Below are positions 1-6,827 of a stretch of DNA of 21,758 nt, in pieces (the first letter of the stretch is position 1; every line of letters starts with the position of its first letter). The DNA lies in assembly GCA_965178525.1 (NCBI GenBank), contig CBCXVS010000112.1:1-21758 (forward strand), given 5' to 3'. The position numbers and the translations under genes were made by a program. A model generated the notes under the pieces. The model was given only the letters and a program-made list of their open reading frames with translations, searched no databases and was not told the origin of the DNA. The DNA is from CBCXVS01 sp965178525 (GTDB lineage Bacteria; Tectomicrobia; Entotheonellia; Entotheonellales; Entotheonellaceae).

Positions 1-140
1 GGTCAATTCGTTTCAGGCTTTTGAGTTTTTATTTCAACAAGTTGTCGCCGAATCACGGGAGGAACTTCGGACTAGGGAGACTCTCAAGGCTTGGCCTACA
101 GATTTAGTGTTGTGAAGCCGGGCAGGCATGTCAAAGATAG

Positions 141-654
141 CGCCTCCAAGGGGGCTTGGCGTCCACCAAGGAGGCAACGATATGTCGACGTATGAGAGCT
201 TAAGTCATTCAAAATGGGACTGCAAATATCACATCGTGTTGGTGCCCAAAGGCCGTAAGAAGGAACTCTATGGCAAGAGCCGAAAGTTTCTGGGACCGGT
301 GTTTCATGAATGAGCGGGTCAACGCCGGTGTCAGATTCTCGAAGGACCCATGGTGCAAGATCAGATGCACATGCTGATCCGGATTCCGCCCTAGTACTCG
401 GTCGCCGAAGGGGTCGGGTATATCAAGGGCAAATCGGCGATTGCGGTGGCTCGCCAGTTCGGGGGACGCCAGCGCAATTTTAACGGGGAGGCGTTCTGGG
501 CCAGAGGTGACGCGGTTTCTACGGTCGGATTCGAGGAGGCTCCGATTCGCCGGTATCTCCGTAACCAAGAGCAACTCGATGCCCAGGGCCGGGATGAAGA
601 CGGTGACTTCTAAGCATCACTCCGCCCGTTAACTTGGCAGCCCTTGGGGGCTGC
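141..654 (+). mobile_element. IS200/IS605-type element, decayed (minimum extent)
   Basis: The element is recognised from its TnpA remnant. A small hairpin lies just upstream of the gene (CCAAG at 146-150 pairing with CTTGG at 155-159). A 7-bp hairpin lies just downstream (GCAGCCC at 637-643, loop TTGG, GGGCTGC at 648-654). Members of this family have subterminal hairpins rather than terminal inverted repeats, so I give only the stretch between the two hairpins. The true left end is probably further upstream, possibly outside the window. The transposase is dead, so any movement would need a transposase supplied elsewhere. Confidence 0.5.
182..613 (+). pseudogene. tnpA: IS200/IS605 family transposase TnpA, two in-frame stops
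   Basis: The start is the ATG at 182, seven bases after AAGGAGG (168-174); an earlier in-frame ATG at 128 has no such site. The reading frame runs 143 codons, a normal length for this Y1 HUH transposase, but is broken by TGA at 311-313 and TAG at 392-394 with no frame change. The opening MSTYESLSHSKWDCKYH is typical of the family. After the first stop the frame reads VQDQMHML where the family has a His-hydrophobic-His pair, so the first metal-binding His is now Gln. The region of the catalytic Tyr is kept (RRYLRNQE). Two stops plus a lost catalytic His mean this is a true pseudogene, not a sequencing slip. Confidence 0.88.
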
Positions 655-714
655 TCCCAACCGTCAAGCCTCCCACTCTGCAGGAGCGTCATGACTTATA
701 TCTGGAGGCACAGG

Positions 715-1371
715 ATGAAACGCATACGTCGTTGTCTCCGGACTGAAGACAGCGTCACACTTATCATAGGATTATTAACGCTTGCATTTCTTACCATGAT
801 GGGTATCTATGAAGACGTCAACCCGCTGTGTGGGGATCGCATCCGCATGGAGCTGAACATCGGCGCCGATCAGATCATCGCCATGGCGCGGTTTCGTGGG
901 GATAGCTGTATCATCAGCCGCGCCGCCGCTTCCATCCTGACCGAATTTGCAACTACAACAAGTACGATCGAAACTCGTGCCGCAAGCAATGATAGAAATC
1001 ACAAAGTGGCATTCTATGCAGCAGAATTAGCACTTTCGACGGGCGAAACCATTGTCGAACATCTTCCGAGCCGAGCGGAGTTCAACGAAAATTCAATAAC
1101 TGGTCGTTTTGCTGAAGGTGGCCACCCAGGATGGATCAATCTTGATTGGTTCAGTGCTTCTATTGAAATAGGCGGTCTTCCCCATGGCCTTAGCCAAACA
1201 GCGTCCCTCCCGCGTTATACGCTTGAGCAACGGAACTTCAAACGCGACAGCCTGACGATAGGTATTGGCATTCCAACGGGAATACATCGTTTTAACGTTG
1301 TGGCACGTGGCGCCGATCGTAGCAATAGGACATTGAGTGTATTACAGACCATCTATGCCAAACGGTTTTAA
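715..1371 (+). CDS. Hypothetical single-pass membrane protein
   Basis: I do not recognise a family. The ATG at 715 is preceded by GGAGG at 704-708 with six bases between, so I prefer it over in-frame ATGs at 634 and 691; this gives 218 residues. The N-terminus is basic (MKRIRRCLR), followed by one hydrophobic segment at about residues 16-32 (IIGLLTLAFLTMMGIY). That predicts an N-in membrane anchor with the rest outside the cytoplasm. The exported part has two cysteines (in NPLCGDR and GDSCII) that could form a disulfide, and is otherwise mixed polar with many Thr/Ser. It stands alone between a dead insertion sequence and another small membrane protein, so context gives no function. Confidence 0.6.
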   Translation: MKRIRRCLRTEDSVTLIIGLLTLAFLTMMGIYEDVNPLCGDRIRMELNIGADQIIAMARFRGDSCIISRAAASILTEFATTTSTIETRAASNDRNHKVAFYAAELALSTGETIVEHLPSRAEFNENSITGRFAEGGHPGWINLDWFSASIEIGGLPHGLSQTASLPRYTLEQRNFKRDSLTIGIGIPTGIHRFNVVARGADRSNRTLSVLQTIYAKRF

Positions 1372-1722
1372 CGAGTGCTTTTATCACGATTCCCCTGAAC
1401 ACTCATATCACTGTCTCCTGCTCTTTTAGTTGACAGGTCGTCAGGGTCTATAGCTATAAATATGGAGGAACGCTTGCAGCTGTCAGAGCTTAACCCTGTG
1501 CTCACACGCTGCTCAAGGGCCGATATGCCTTCACCGACAAGAGAAGTAGAACTCCTTCAGAAAATACTATTGATAGGATGATTAAATACAATCCAAATGT
1601 TAAACTTAAAGGGTTTAGTAACTTTGTTAATAAAACATATAAAACTCATTTCCATAAATTGATCTGTAAAGACAGGTCATGTAGGCATGCTGCGTGGCTA
1701 TATAGAAGCAAGGAGGTGGAGC
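1372..1722 (+). other. Intergenic stretch with a possible promoter
   Basis: There is no convincing gene here. TTGACA at 1430-1435 is followed by TATAAA at 1455-1460, but the spacer is 19 bases, so this is only a possible plus-strand promoter for the gene at 1723. A 39-codon frame from the ATG at 1462 to 1581 has no recognisable content. The part from about 1570 to 1690 is clearly AT-rich compared with its surroundings. Confidence 0.35.
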
Positions 1723-2133
1723 TTGAGAAAGCTACGGAAGTTATTAGATATGGGGTTACCGATGCTCGGCGTCATCGCCATTTTGGCCGCGGTACTTTTT
1801 CTCCAAGAGATACGTGGGCAGATTGCAGTCGTTATGATTGGTATCATTCTCATAGAGGCCGGTGTCTGGAAACTCGCCCATCAATTACTCCCTGAGGAGC
1901 GCCGTTTCTACGCATTACGCAACGAGATCGATGTGTTTATTGACTTGAGCCGTAGGCTAAATGACGTAGCTCTGACACTCAAGACTGATGATTCGCCCAT
2001 GCATCGTCAAGTTTTCGAGGAGATACGTGATACAATGCGGCAATCAGTTGAGCAGATCGCTCAGGTAGCTGGCAAGACAGACCATGAGCTTGGGGTCGAA
2101 CAATCGGCCACAGTAGCTTTAGACCGTCATTAA
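1723..2133 (+). CDS. Hypothetical two-helix membrane protein, TTG start
   Basis: The start is decided by AGGAGGTGG at 1711-1719: the TTG at 1723 lies six bases after AGGAGG, while the upstream in-frame ATG at 1687 has no ribosome binding site. From TTG the product is 136 residues. A short basic N-terminus (RKLRKLL) leads into two hydrophobic helices at about residues 8-28 (GLPMLGVIAILAAVLFL) and 31-50 (QIAVVMIGIILIEAGVWKL), joined by a tight turn. The rest is a charged helical tail (about 55-125) that probably lies in the cytoplasm. I do not recognise a named family. The length and clean frame suggest a real gene in an otherwise decayed stretch. Confidence 0.65.
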   Translation: MRKLRKLLDMGLPMLGVIAILAAVLFLQEIRGQIAVVMIGIILIEAGVWKLAHQLLPEERRFYALRNEIDVFIDLSRRLNDVALTLKTDDSPMHRQVFEEIRDTMRQSVEQIAQVAGKTDHELGVEQSATVALDRH

Positions 2134-2227
2134 CAGTGCAGGCGAACAATGGTTTATAGTCAGTTAGAATGAGCAAATCTGTTATACTATTTTCCAATAG
2201 TACAAAATATTATGAAAAGATACAGTA

Positions 2228-3035
2228 GGTGGTGTCCTAAGATAATCGCACGAGGTTTGCGAGGTTTGACAGTAGGTGTCAAGTCGTATGAAATTCTCCA
2301 AAATCCAGCATTGACTACAAGGAGAACCGCATGCCACGACCCGACCTTGCTACTTTATCCTGTGTCAACGTCGAATGCCAACATTTTGGCCGCCCATGCC
2401 AGGGCCATCTCGTCATGCGGAAGGTCGATGGAAAAGATCGCATTCCTCTGTTGCACTGTCGAGATTGTCGTGATGAGTTCTCCGAACGACGCCACACCGC
2501 CTTGTTCAATACCAAGATCAGTGAAGCCAAAGCCGAGGAGGTCATTGACCATCTCAACGCAGGATGCAGTGTCCGCTCCACCTCTCGACTGACTAAAGTG
2601 GTGAAAGAAACGGGGGCTCAGTTGCTCAAAACCCGTGGCCGCCATGCGCAGCGCTTCCATGATCAAGAGGTCCAGGACCTGAGGCCACGAGCGGTGCAAT
2701 TTGACGAGCCATGGACCTTTGTAAAGAAAAAACAGAAGCACTGTCAGGCTGACGCGTCCCGTCAAGCGGGCGACTTTTGGGATCATAGGGCGATTGCACC
2801 CGACAGCAAGTGGATCGTGTCACGAGTGGTGGGCAAACGCACCCAAGAGCAGACTCAGGAGTTGGTCAGCGATACGCCATCGCGCTTACCAACGGGTCAT
2901 TTACCAGTCTTGTTCAGCGATGGTTACGAGGGCTATGACCCTTCAATCTTGGCGGCCTTTGGTCGTCGCTAGGCGGCACCCAAAACGGGTTCAAGAGGCC
3001 GCTGGAGTCGGGATGTGATTCGTTGGCCTCAAGGC
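2228..3035 (+). mobile_element. IS1-family element, left part only
   Basis: The left part of an IS1-type element is present. The likely left end is GGTGGTGTCC at about 2228, resembling IS1-type termini, followed by a 100-base leader and the transposase. The element is cut at 3035, where the terminal repeat of an IS4-family element begins. The right end of the IS1 element is not found on the other side of the IS4 element, so it has been lost and not merely displaced. Confidence 0.6.
2331..3035 (+). pseudogene. IS1 family transposase, stop codon and 3' truncation
   Basis: The start at 2331 is preceded by AAGGAG (2319-2324). The N-terminus carries the InsA-type zinc finger (Cys11, Cys16, Cys43, Cys46) and helix-turn-helix region. 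The InsB-like part follows in one frame, without the frameshift used by classical IS1. Catalytic region motifs visible are GDFWDH and FSDGYEGY. TAG at 2970-2972 interrupts the frame after AFGRR; the same frame then gives 21 more family-like codons ending in DVIRWPQG at 3035. There the IS4 element cuts in exactly at a codon boundary, so the last part with the catalytic Glu is missing. It cannot make an active transposase. Confidence 0.85.
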
Positions 3036-4494
3036 CAGTGATTCCAAGGTGCCATAATTCGTGTAGACTATAGGCCTTCTCATGACATGTCACCAAGGAG
3101 GCCATCATGCTCGGTGAGGTCTTTCAACGCTTTGTGCAAAGTAGTCCCCTCTCGGTGATGGTTCGGGGTACACTCGAACGCGTGTTGGGAGCCGATCAAC
3201 TCGATCAGTTCTACGAGCGTACAGCCGAGACCCAATATACTCGCGAGCTGTTGTTTTCGACTGTGTACGAGCTGATGAGTGACGTGGTCTTTCGTCACCA
3301 GCCCTCAGTTCGGGCCGCGTATCCGGCTCGGCCAGGTGATATAGCAACCTCTCTGACTTCCGTTTACAACCAACTCAATGGGTTAGAGACTCACACCGCC
3401 TCAGAACTCGTGCGCTACAGCGCCGCTGAGTTCACCCCGCTGATCGAGCAGGTCGGCGGGAAACGCAAGTCCTGGCTTGAGGGCGACCGAGTCAAAATTA
3501 TCGATGGCAATGGTATCGAAGCCAGTCAGCGCCGGCTCAAAGCCCTGCGCGACGCTCAAGCCGCCGCCTTGCCCGGCAAATCCCTGGTAGTTTATGAACC
3601 GAGTTGTGGCTGGGTCACCGATGTGTTGCCGTGTGAAGATGGCCATGCCCCGGAACGTTCTCTGTTTACAGAGAGAGTGCAGACCGTTAAACGCGATGAG
3701 CTCTGGATTGCCGATCGCAACTTTTGTCCCCGTGAATTTCTCGCTGAACTCGATCGCCAGGGAGCGTGCTTCGTGATCCGGAAACATCAGAGCTTTCCCT
3801 TTGAGATTGTCAGGCCACTCGGGGTTAACCGGCGAACCGAGACGGGACAAGTGGCCGAGCAACGGGTTCGCTTTGTCGATACGCATGGCCAACTCCACAA
3901 GTGCCGCCGCCTGCGCCTCAAGCTCAAGGAGGCGACCCGAGATGGGGAAACCTTGCTCTCTATCTGGACCCATTTACCCCGCGCATCGGCGCCAAGCGGA
4001 CAGGTGGCAGACCGGTACCGCAAGCGCTGGACTCTGGAAACCGCCTTCAAACCCATCGAGGCCTACTTTCACTCCGAAATCAATACGTTAGGTTATCCCA
4101 AGGCGGCACTGTTCGGGTTTTGTCTGGCCTGAGTGGCCTACAACGTGCTGGCCGTGGTCTTGGCCGCTTTACGAGGCGTCCATGGCCACGAGAAGATCGA
4201 TCAAGAAGTCTCTCTCGATTATGTCGCTAACGAAATCGCCACGACGTATAAAGGCATGATGATCGCGATCCCGGAGCCCGAGTGGGGTCTTTTTTCCACC
4301 ATGACTTCATCCAAACTCGCCGAGACCTTGATTGATCGGGCCCAGCATGTCCGTCTCGAAGCGTTTCGTAACAGTCCGACGAGGCCGAGGAAATCCCGTG
4401 CCAAGCCTAAGAAATCACCCAAAAAGGGGCATGTATCAACAGCCAAATTACTCAAGAATCAACAGACCAAGGCTACCATACCTTGAAATCACTG
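3036..4494 (+). mobile_element. IS4-family insertion sequence, complete ends
   Basis: Both ends are visible as inverted repeats: CAGTGATTCCAAGGT at 3036-3050 and ACCTTGAAATCACTG at 4480-4494, which match at 14 of 15 positions. The element is 1459 bp and carries one transposase gene. The left flank is an IS1 transposase and the right flank is the middle of a NYN-domain gene. The flanks (CCTCAAGGC and ATCTAGTATC) show no target duplication, so the present flanks were brought together by later deletion or recombination. Confidence 0.85.
3107..4486 (+). pseudogene. IS4 family transposase with one in-frame TGA
   Basis: The ATG at 3107 follows AAGGAGG (3095-3101) by five bases. The frame runs 459 codons to the TGA at 4484-4486, inside the right terminal repeat, and is interrupted once by TGA at 4130-4132 (codon 342). 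A Trp codon TGG there would fit, giving FCLAWVAYNVL. DDE residues are Asp133 (IIDGNGIE), Asp203 (WIADRNF) and Glu311 within a Y-x2-R-x3-E pattern (Tyr304, Arg307, Glu311). All three lie before the stop, but the shortened protein lacks its last quarter. A single substitution separates this from an intact gene, so inactivation was probably recent. Confidence 0.87.
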
Positions 4495-4500
4495 ATCTAG

Positions 4501-4701
4501 TATCCCAACTATGATCGAGCCGCGATTGTGACGAGTGACGGGGATTTCGCGTGTTTGGTGGAGTATCTCTATGGGCAAGGAAAATTGGAAACCGTCCTCA
4601 ACCCACAACGCAGGACGTGTTCGGTGTTGCTCAGGAAGGTAGCACGGGAGAAAATCAGCTTTTTGGATAATCTGCGGCAGCGATTAGCGTATACGAAATG
4701 A
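4501..4701 (+). pseudogene. NYN-domain (LabA/DUF88-like) protein, C-terminal stub
   Basis: The frame open from 4501 to the TGA at 4699-4701 reads YDRAAIVTSDGDF followed by a helical stretch and LLRKVAREKISFL. This is the C-terminal half of a NYN-type PIN-like nuclease domain, in which the TSDGDF loop carries conserved acidic residues. The N-terminal half with the first catalytic Asp is absent; the frame starts six bases after the right end of the IS4 element. No matching N-terminus is found on the left side of the insertion sequences, so about 300 bp was deleted. Confidence 0.72.
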
Positions 4702-4797
4702 AAAGATACCGCGTAGGGACAGAACCGCTACGAAGTACCTCATCGTCGATATCTTGGTATAAAATTTTAGGCGAAAAGAGAAAAAATATCAATGAGC

Positions 4798-4829
4798 GTG
4801 AGTTTGGAATTCAAAATTCCGCTACTCAC
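4798..4829 (-). terminator. Possible terminator hairpin after the integrase remnant
   Basis: Two stacked 6-bp stems, GTGAGT with ACTCAC and GGAATT with AATTCC around a CAA loop, overlap the stop of the integrase remnant. On the minus strand a run of six T follows about 11 bases after the stem, which is further than in a standard intrinsic terminator. Confidence 0.35.
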
Positions 4830-5086
4830 ATCTCCCGCGCTGCCTTGACCATCGCCACAATTCCTGCCTTCACTACATCAGGCAAGCGATCCCAGGAATC
4901 CACCACCATGCGGAAATCATCGAGGAAGTCTGACACACATAGGACACACTTTTCATGCAAGAATGCGTCATTTGGGTGTTCGGATTTGTCAGCCCGGTGT
5001 GTCGCAGCCCGACCAGCGGGTTGCGTAAGTGTTTTGATTTGTTGGGGTTTTGTACCTGATATGCCGCTCTCGTGTTCGAGAGCAAA
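4826..5086 (-). pseudogene. Probable C-terminal remnant of a site-specific integrase
   Basis: On the minus strand a frame is open from the tmRNA 3' end (5086) to TGA at 4826-4828, with no start codon of its own. Its end reads DSWDRLPDVVKAGIVAMV, a pattern I associate with the tails of tyrosine-type site-specific integrases (xxWxxLPxxxKAxIxAMVxA). The preceding part is polar and cysteine-bearing (HEKCVLC), as in their variable linkers. The catalytic core (R..HxxR..Y) is absent. Its position directly at the 3' end of ssrA, a common integration site, supports the reading. The assignment rests on about 30 residues and on context, so it is moderate. Confidence 0.5.
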
Positions 5087-5088
5087 AG

Positions 5089-5449
5089 TGGAGGCGGCGG
5101 GAATCGAACCCGCGTCCGGAAGCCTTCAGTCACAGCCTCTACATGCTTATCCGGGGAAAATCGTTCGCACCGCCCAACCTCCCCAGCCGGGCAAGGCGTG
5201 TACTAGCCTGGATTTGGTTTTGCACTAGCTCGCGCCCCAGGCGGGGCTCGTGCTCAGGCTATCCTACATCGTTACGCCCGGTCCCAACACGGTAGGCACG
5301 TGCCGGGCGGACGCTGGCCGGTGTTAAGCAGCCAGTGCCACTTCGTAATCGTTGGCAATTGATTTTGGTTCCGCTTTTTTACGAGGCCAGCGGAGTCCTC
5401 GGCATGCAACTGCAACCTCATATACCCCCGTCGAAACCAGTGCGCCCCC
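5089..5449 (-). ncRNA. ssrA: Transfer-messenger RNA (tmRNA, 10Sa RNA)
   Basis: This one-piece tmRNA of 361 nt rescues stalled ribosomes together with SmpB. The 5' end GGGGGCGCACTGGTTTCGAC and the 3' end CGCCTCCA pair over seven positions to form the tRNA-like acceptor stem. The T-arm GGGTTCGATTCCC is present, and CCA is encoded (5089-5091). The tag frame (5324-5356, minus strand) reads GCC AAC GAT TAC GAA GTG GCA CTG GCT GCT TAA, giving ANDYEVALAA, with the usual ALAA protease-recognition end. It lies 26 bases after smpB on the same strand, and the promoter before smpB could serve both. The 3' end marks the border between conserved genes and mobile-element debris. Confidence 0.97.
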
Positions 5450-5475
5450 TCGTATCAGCGGCACGGACCAGCGCC

Positions 5476-5934
5476 TCACTCGCCCCGGAGGGCGCGTTCG
5501 ACATCGCGCTGCGCCGTACGGCGTTTGAGTTCTTGCCGTTTGTCGTAATGTTTCTTGCCCTTGGCCACGCCAATCTCGATCTTCGCTCGGCCACGGGTGA
5601 AATACATACGCGTGGGAATCAGCGTCAAGCCGCGTTCCTGTGTCTTGCCAATCAGGCGTCGAATTTCCTGCTTGTGAAGCAAGAGCTTACGCGGCCGTTC
5701 CGGGTCGTGATTGAAACGATTGCCCTGCTCGTACTGATCAATGTGTGCATGCAGCAAATACACCTCGCCGTCCTGTACGTCCGCGTAGGCATCTTTCAGA
5801 GTCACACGCCCTTGGCGCAACGATTTGACTTCGGTGCCTTGCAAAGCAAGCCCAGCTTCGTAGATATCACTGATGTCGTAATCGAAGCGGGCGCGCTTAT
5901 TGACACATATAATTTTACGACCGCTTTCGGCCAT
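5476..5934 (-). CDS. smpB: SsrA-binding protein SmpB
   Basis: SmpB binds the tRNA-like part of tmRNA and places it in the A site of stalled ribosomes. The product of 152 residues has the normal length. Family signatures are visible: NKRARFDY near residues 12-19, GLALQGTEVKSLRQGRV (28-44), a central HAHIDQYEQGN, RKLLLHKQEI, and a basic C-terminal tail (KGKKHYDKRQELKRR), which becomes helical in the mRNA channel. It sits directly upstream of ssrA, so the two partners are adjacent. A good sigma-70-type promoter precedes it. The upstream Shine-Dalgarno sequence is weak (AAGG). Confidence 0.97.
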   Translation of the reverse strand: MAESGRKIICVNKRARFDYDISDIYEAGLALQGTEVKSLRQGRVTLKDAYADVQDGEVYLLHAHIDQYEQGNRFNHDPERPRKLLLHKQEIRRLIGKTQERGLTLIPTRMYFTRGRAKIEIGVAKGKKHYDKRQELKRRTAQRDVERALRGE

Positions 5935-5979
5935 GAGCAGTACCTTAACGTTTAGGAAATGTTTGCCTCAGGACGCTAA

Positions 5980-6008
5980 ATGATAACGCGTCATCCGCCG
6001 TTTGACAA
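5980..6008 (-). promoter_or_regulatory. Sigma-70-type promoter for smpB (and ssrA)
   Basis: On the minus strand TTGTCA (6008-6003) and TATCAT (5985-5980) are separated by exactly 17 bases, each one mismatch from consensus. Transcription would begin near 5973, about 40 bases before the smpB start at 5934. Confidence 0.6.
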
Positions 6009-6093
6009 CCCATGAGCATGCGGAATACAGAATGGACATCGTCAGAGTTTGGCGAGTAAAGAAAAAGAGGTTTGACGGAGGAGAGCGACCGAC

Positions 6094-6125
6094 CACTGTC
6101 GAGCTGTCATCGCAGCTCGACAGTG
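6094..6125. repeat. Perfect 13-bp hairpin
   Basis: CACTGTCGAGCTG (6094-6106) and its exact complement (6113-6125) are separated by TCATCG. The stem is GC-rich and would be very stable. No T-run follows on either strand, so it is not a standard intrinsic terminator. It lies between the frameshifted gene (ending at 6171) and the smpB promoter and could still end or stabilise transcripts from the right. Confidence 0.6.
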
Positions 6126-6170
6126 CCGTGAGTGGCAACAACGTCTGTACAGCGACGGGCCTGCCTATGT

Positions 6171-6760
6171 TTAAGCATAGGATCGATGAAGTCGATCGAG
6201 TAGTGCTTCCACGCCCGGCGTATCGGCGGTTCGAATACCGATCGTTAAGCGGGATGCGGCCTCAACGATATGCGCCACCTCCACCTCGCGTTCAGGATAG
6301 AGTCGTGCCAGAAACGGCTCGAGGTGAACGCGCAACGCATCGTAGGCGTCGGCGGTGTTGGGCGCCATTAACCGGTCGTTCACCCGCAACAGGAGTTCAT
6401 CAGCCCGAAACCGCAGACGTCCCTGCAGAGAGGGATCAGTTTCAAGGCTGTGGCAGGCCGTCAGGCGCAGTGAAACCGGATCGGAGGCGTTCCTCGCCTG
6501 AATAGGACGGCGGCTGTGATGCGTTTCGCGCCTCGACTGTACAGCAGCCCCAATGTCCCGGTCATGTCGATGGCGTAGTGCGCATCGTGGGCAATCAGCA
6601 CGACACCCGGACCAACAGGACGTGGCGGTAATCCGCCATCGATAAGCACCATCAAGACGTTGCTCTTGAATCCATCGGTGAAAATAGGAATCAACACTTC
6701 CGGATCGAGTCCGGAAACATCTTCAAGGAACAGTTTCAGCTCATACTTCACGCTATCCAT
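6171..6760 (-). pseudogene. Frameshifted conserved hypothetical gene downstream of nitrite/sulfite reductase
   Basis: Read from the ATG at 6760, the product begins MDSVKYELKLFLEDVSG and can be followed to the TAA at 6171-6173 only by changing frame. The pieces are: frame 1 to about 6674 (ending IPIFTD); frame 2 from 6674 (WIQEQRLDG); frame 3 from 6639 (ADYRHV); frame 1 again (GPGVVLIAHDAHYAID, LGLLYSR); frame 2 from about 6535 (IQARNASDPVSLRLTACHSLE, RVNDRLMAPNTADAYDAL). Each step is the equivalent of a one-base loss. Joined, this makes about 195 residues that look like one continuous globular protein. I recall similar proteins of unknown function, with a VLIDVADY-like and GPGVVLI core, but cannot name the family. 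The gene starts 67 bases after the reductase stop, so it was probably its operon partner. Confidence 0.6.
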
Positions 6761-6827
6761 ACACCAACGTCCTTTCGGAGAGATCGCCGCGATCTCTCCG
6801 ACTCGTACTGCGTACAGCAAATCCGGT

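Noticed and set aside
1462..1581. A 39-codon frame beginning MEERLQLSELN after a possible promoter.
   Set aside because: It has no family resemblance and no clear ribosome binding site; too short to support.
1578..1895. A 105-codon plus-strand frame overlapping the TTG-started membrane protein.
   Set aside because: It lacks a ribosome binding site, and its second half is a frame shadow rich in Arg, His and Trp of the gene at 1723.
2212..4709. ATGAAAAGATAC occurs at 2212-2223 and 4698-4709, bracketing the IS1 and IS4 elements like a target duplication.
   Set aside because: About a dozen chance 12-base repeats are expected in a window this long. The left copy is not directly against the IS1 end, and the right copy overlaps the end of the NYN stub.
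4698..5228. A 176-codon plus-strand frame.
   Set aside because: It runs through the integrase remnant and into the tmRNA gene and has no recognisable domain or ribosome binding site.
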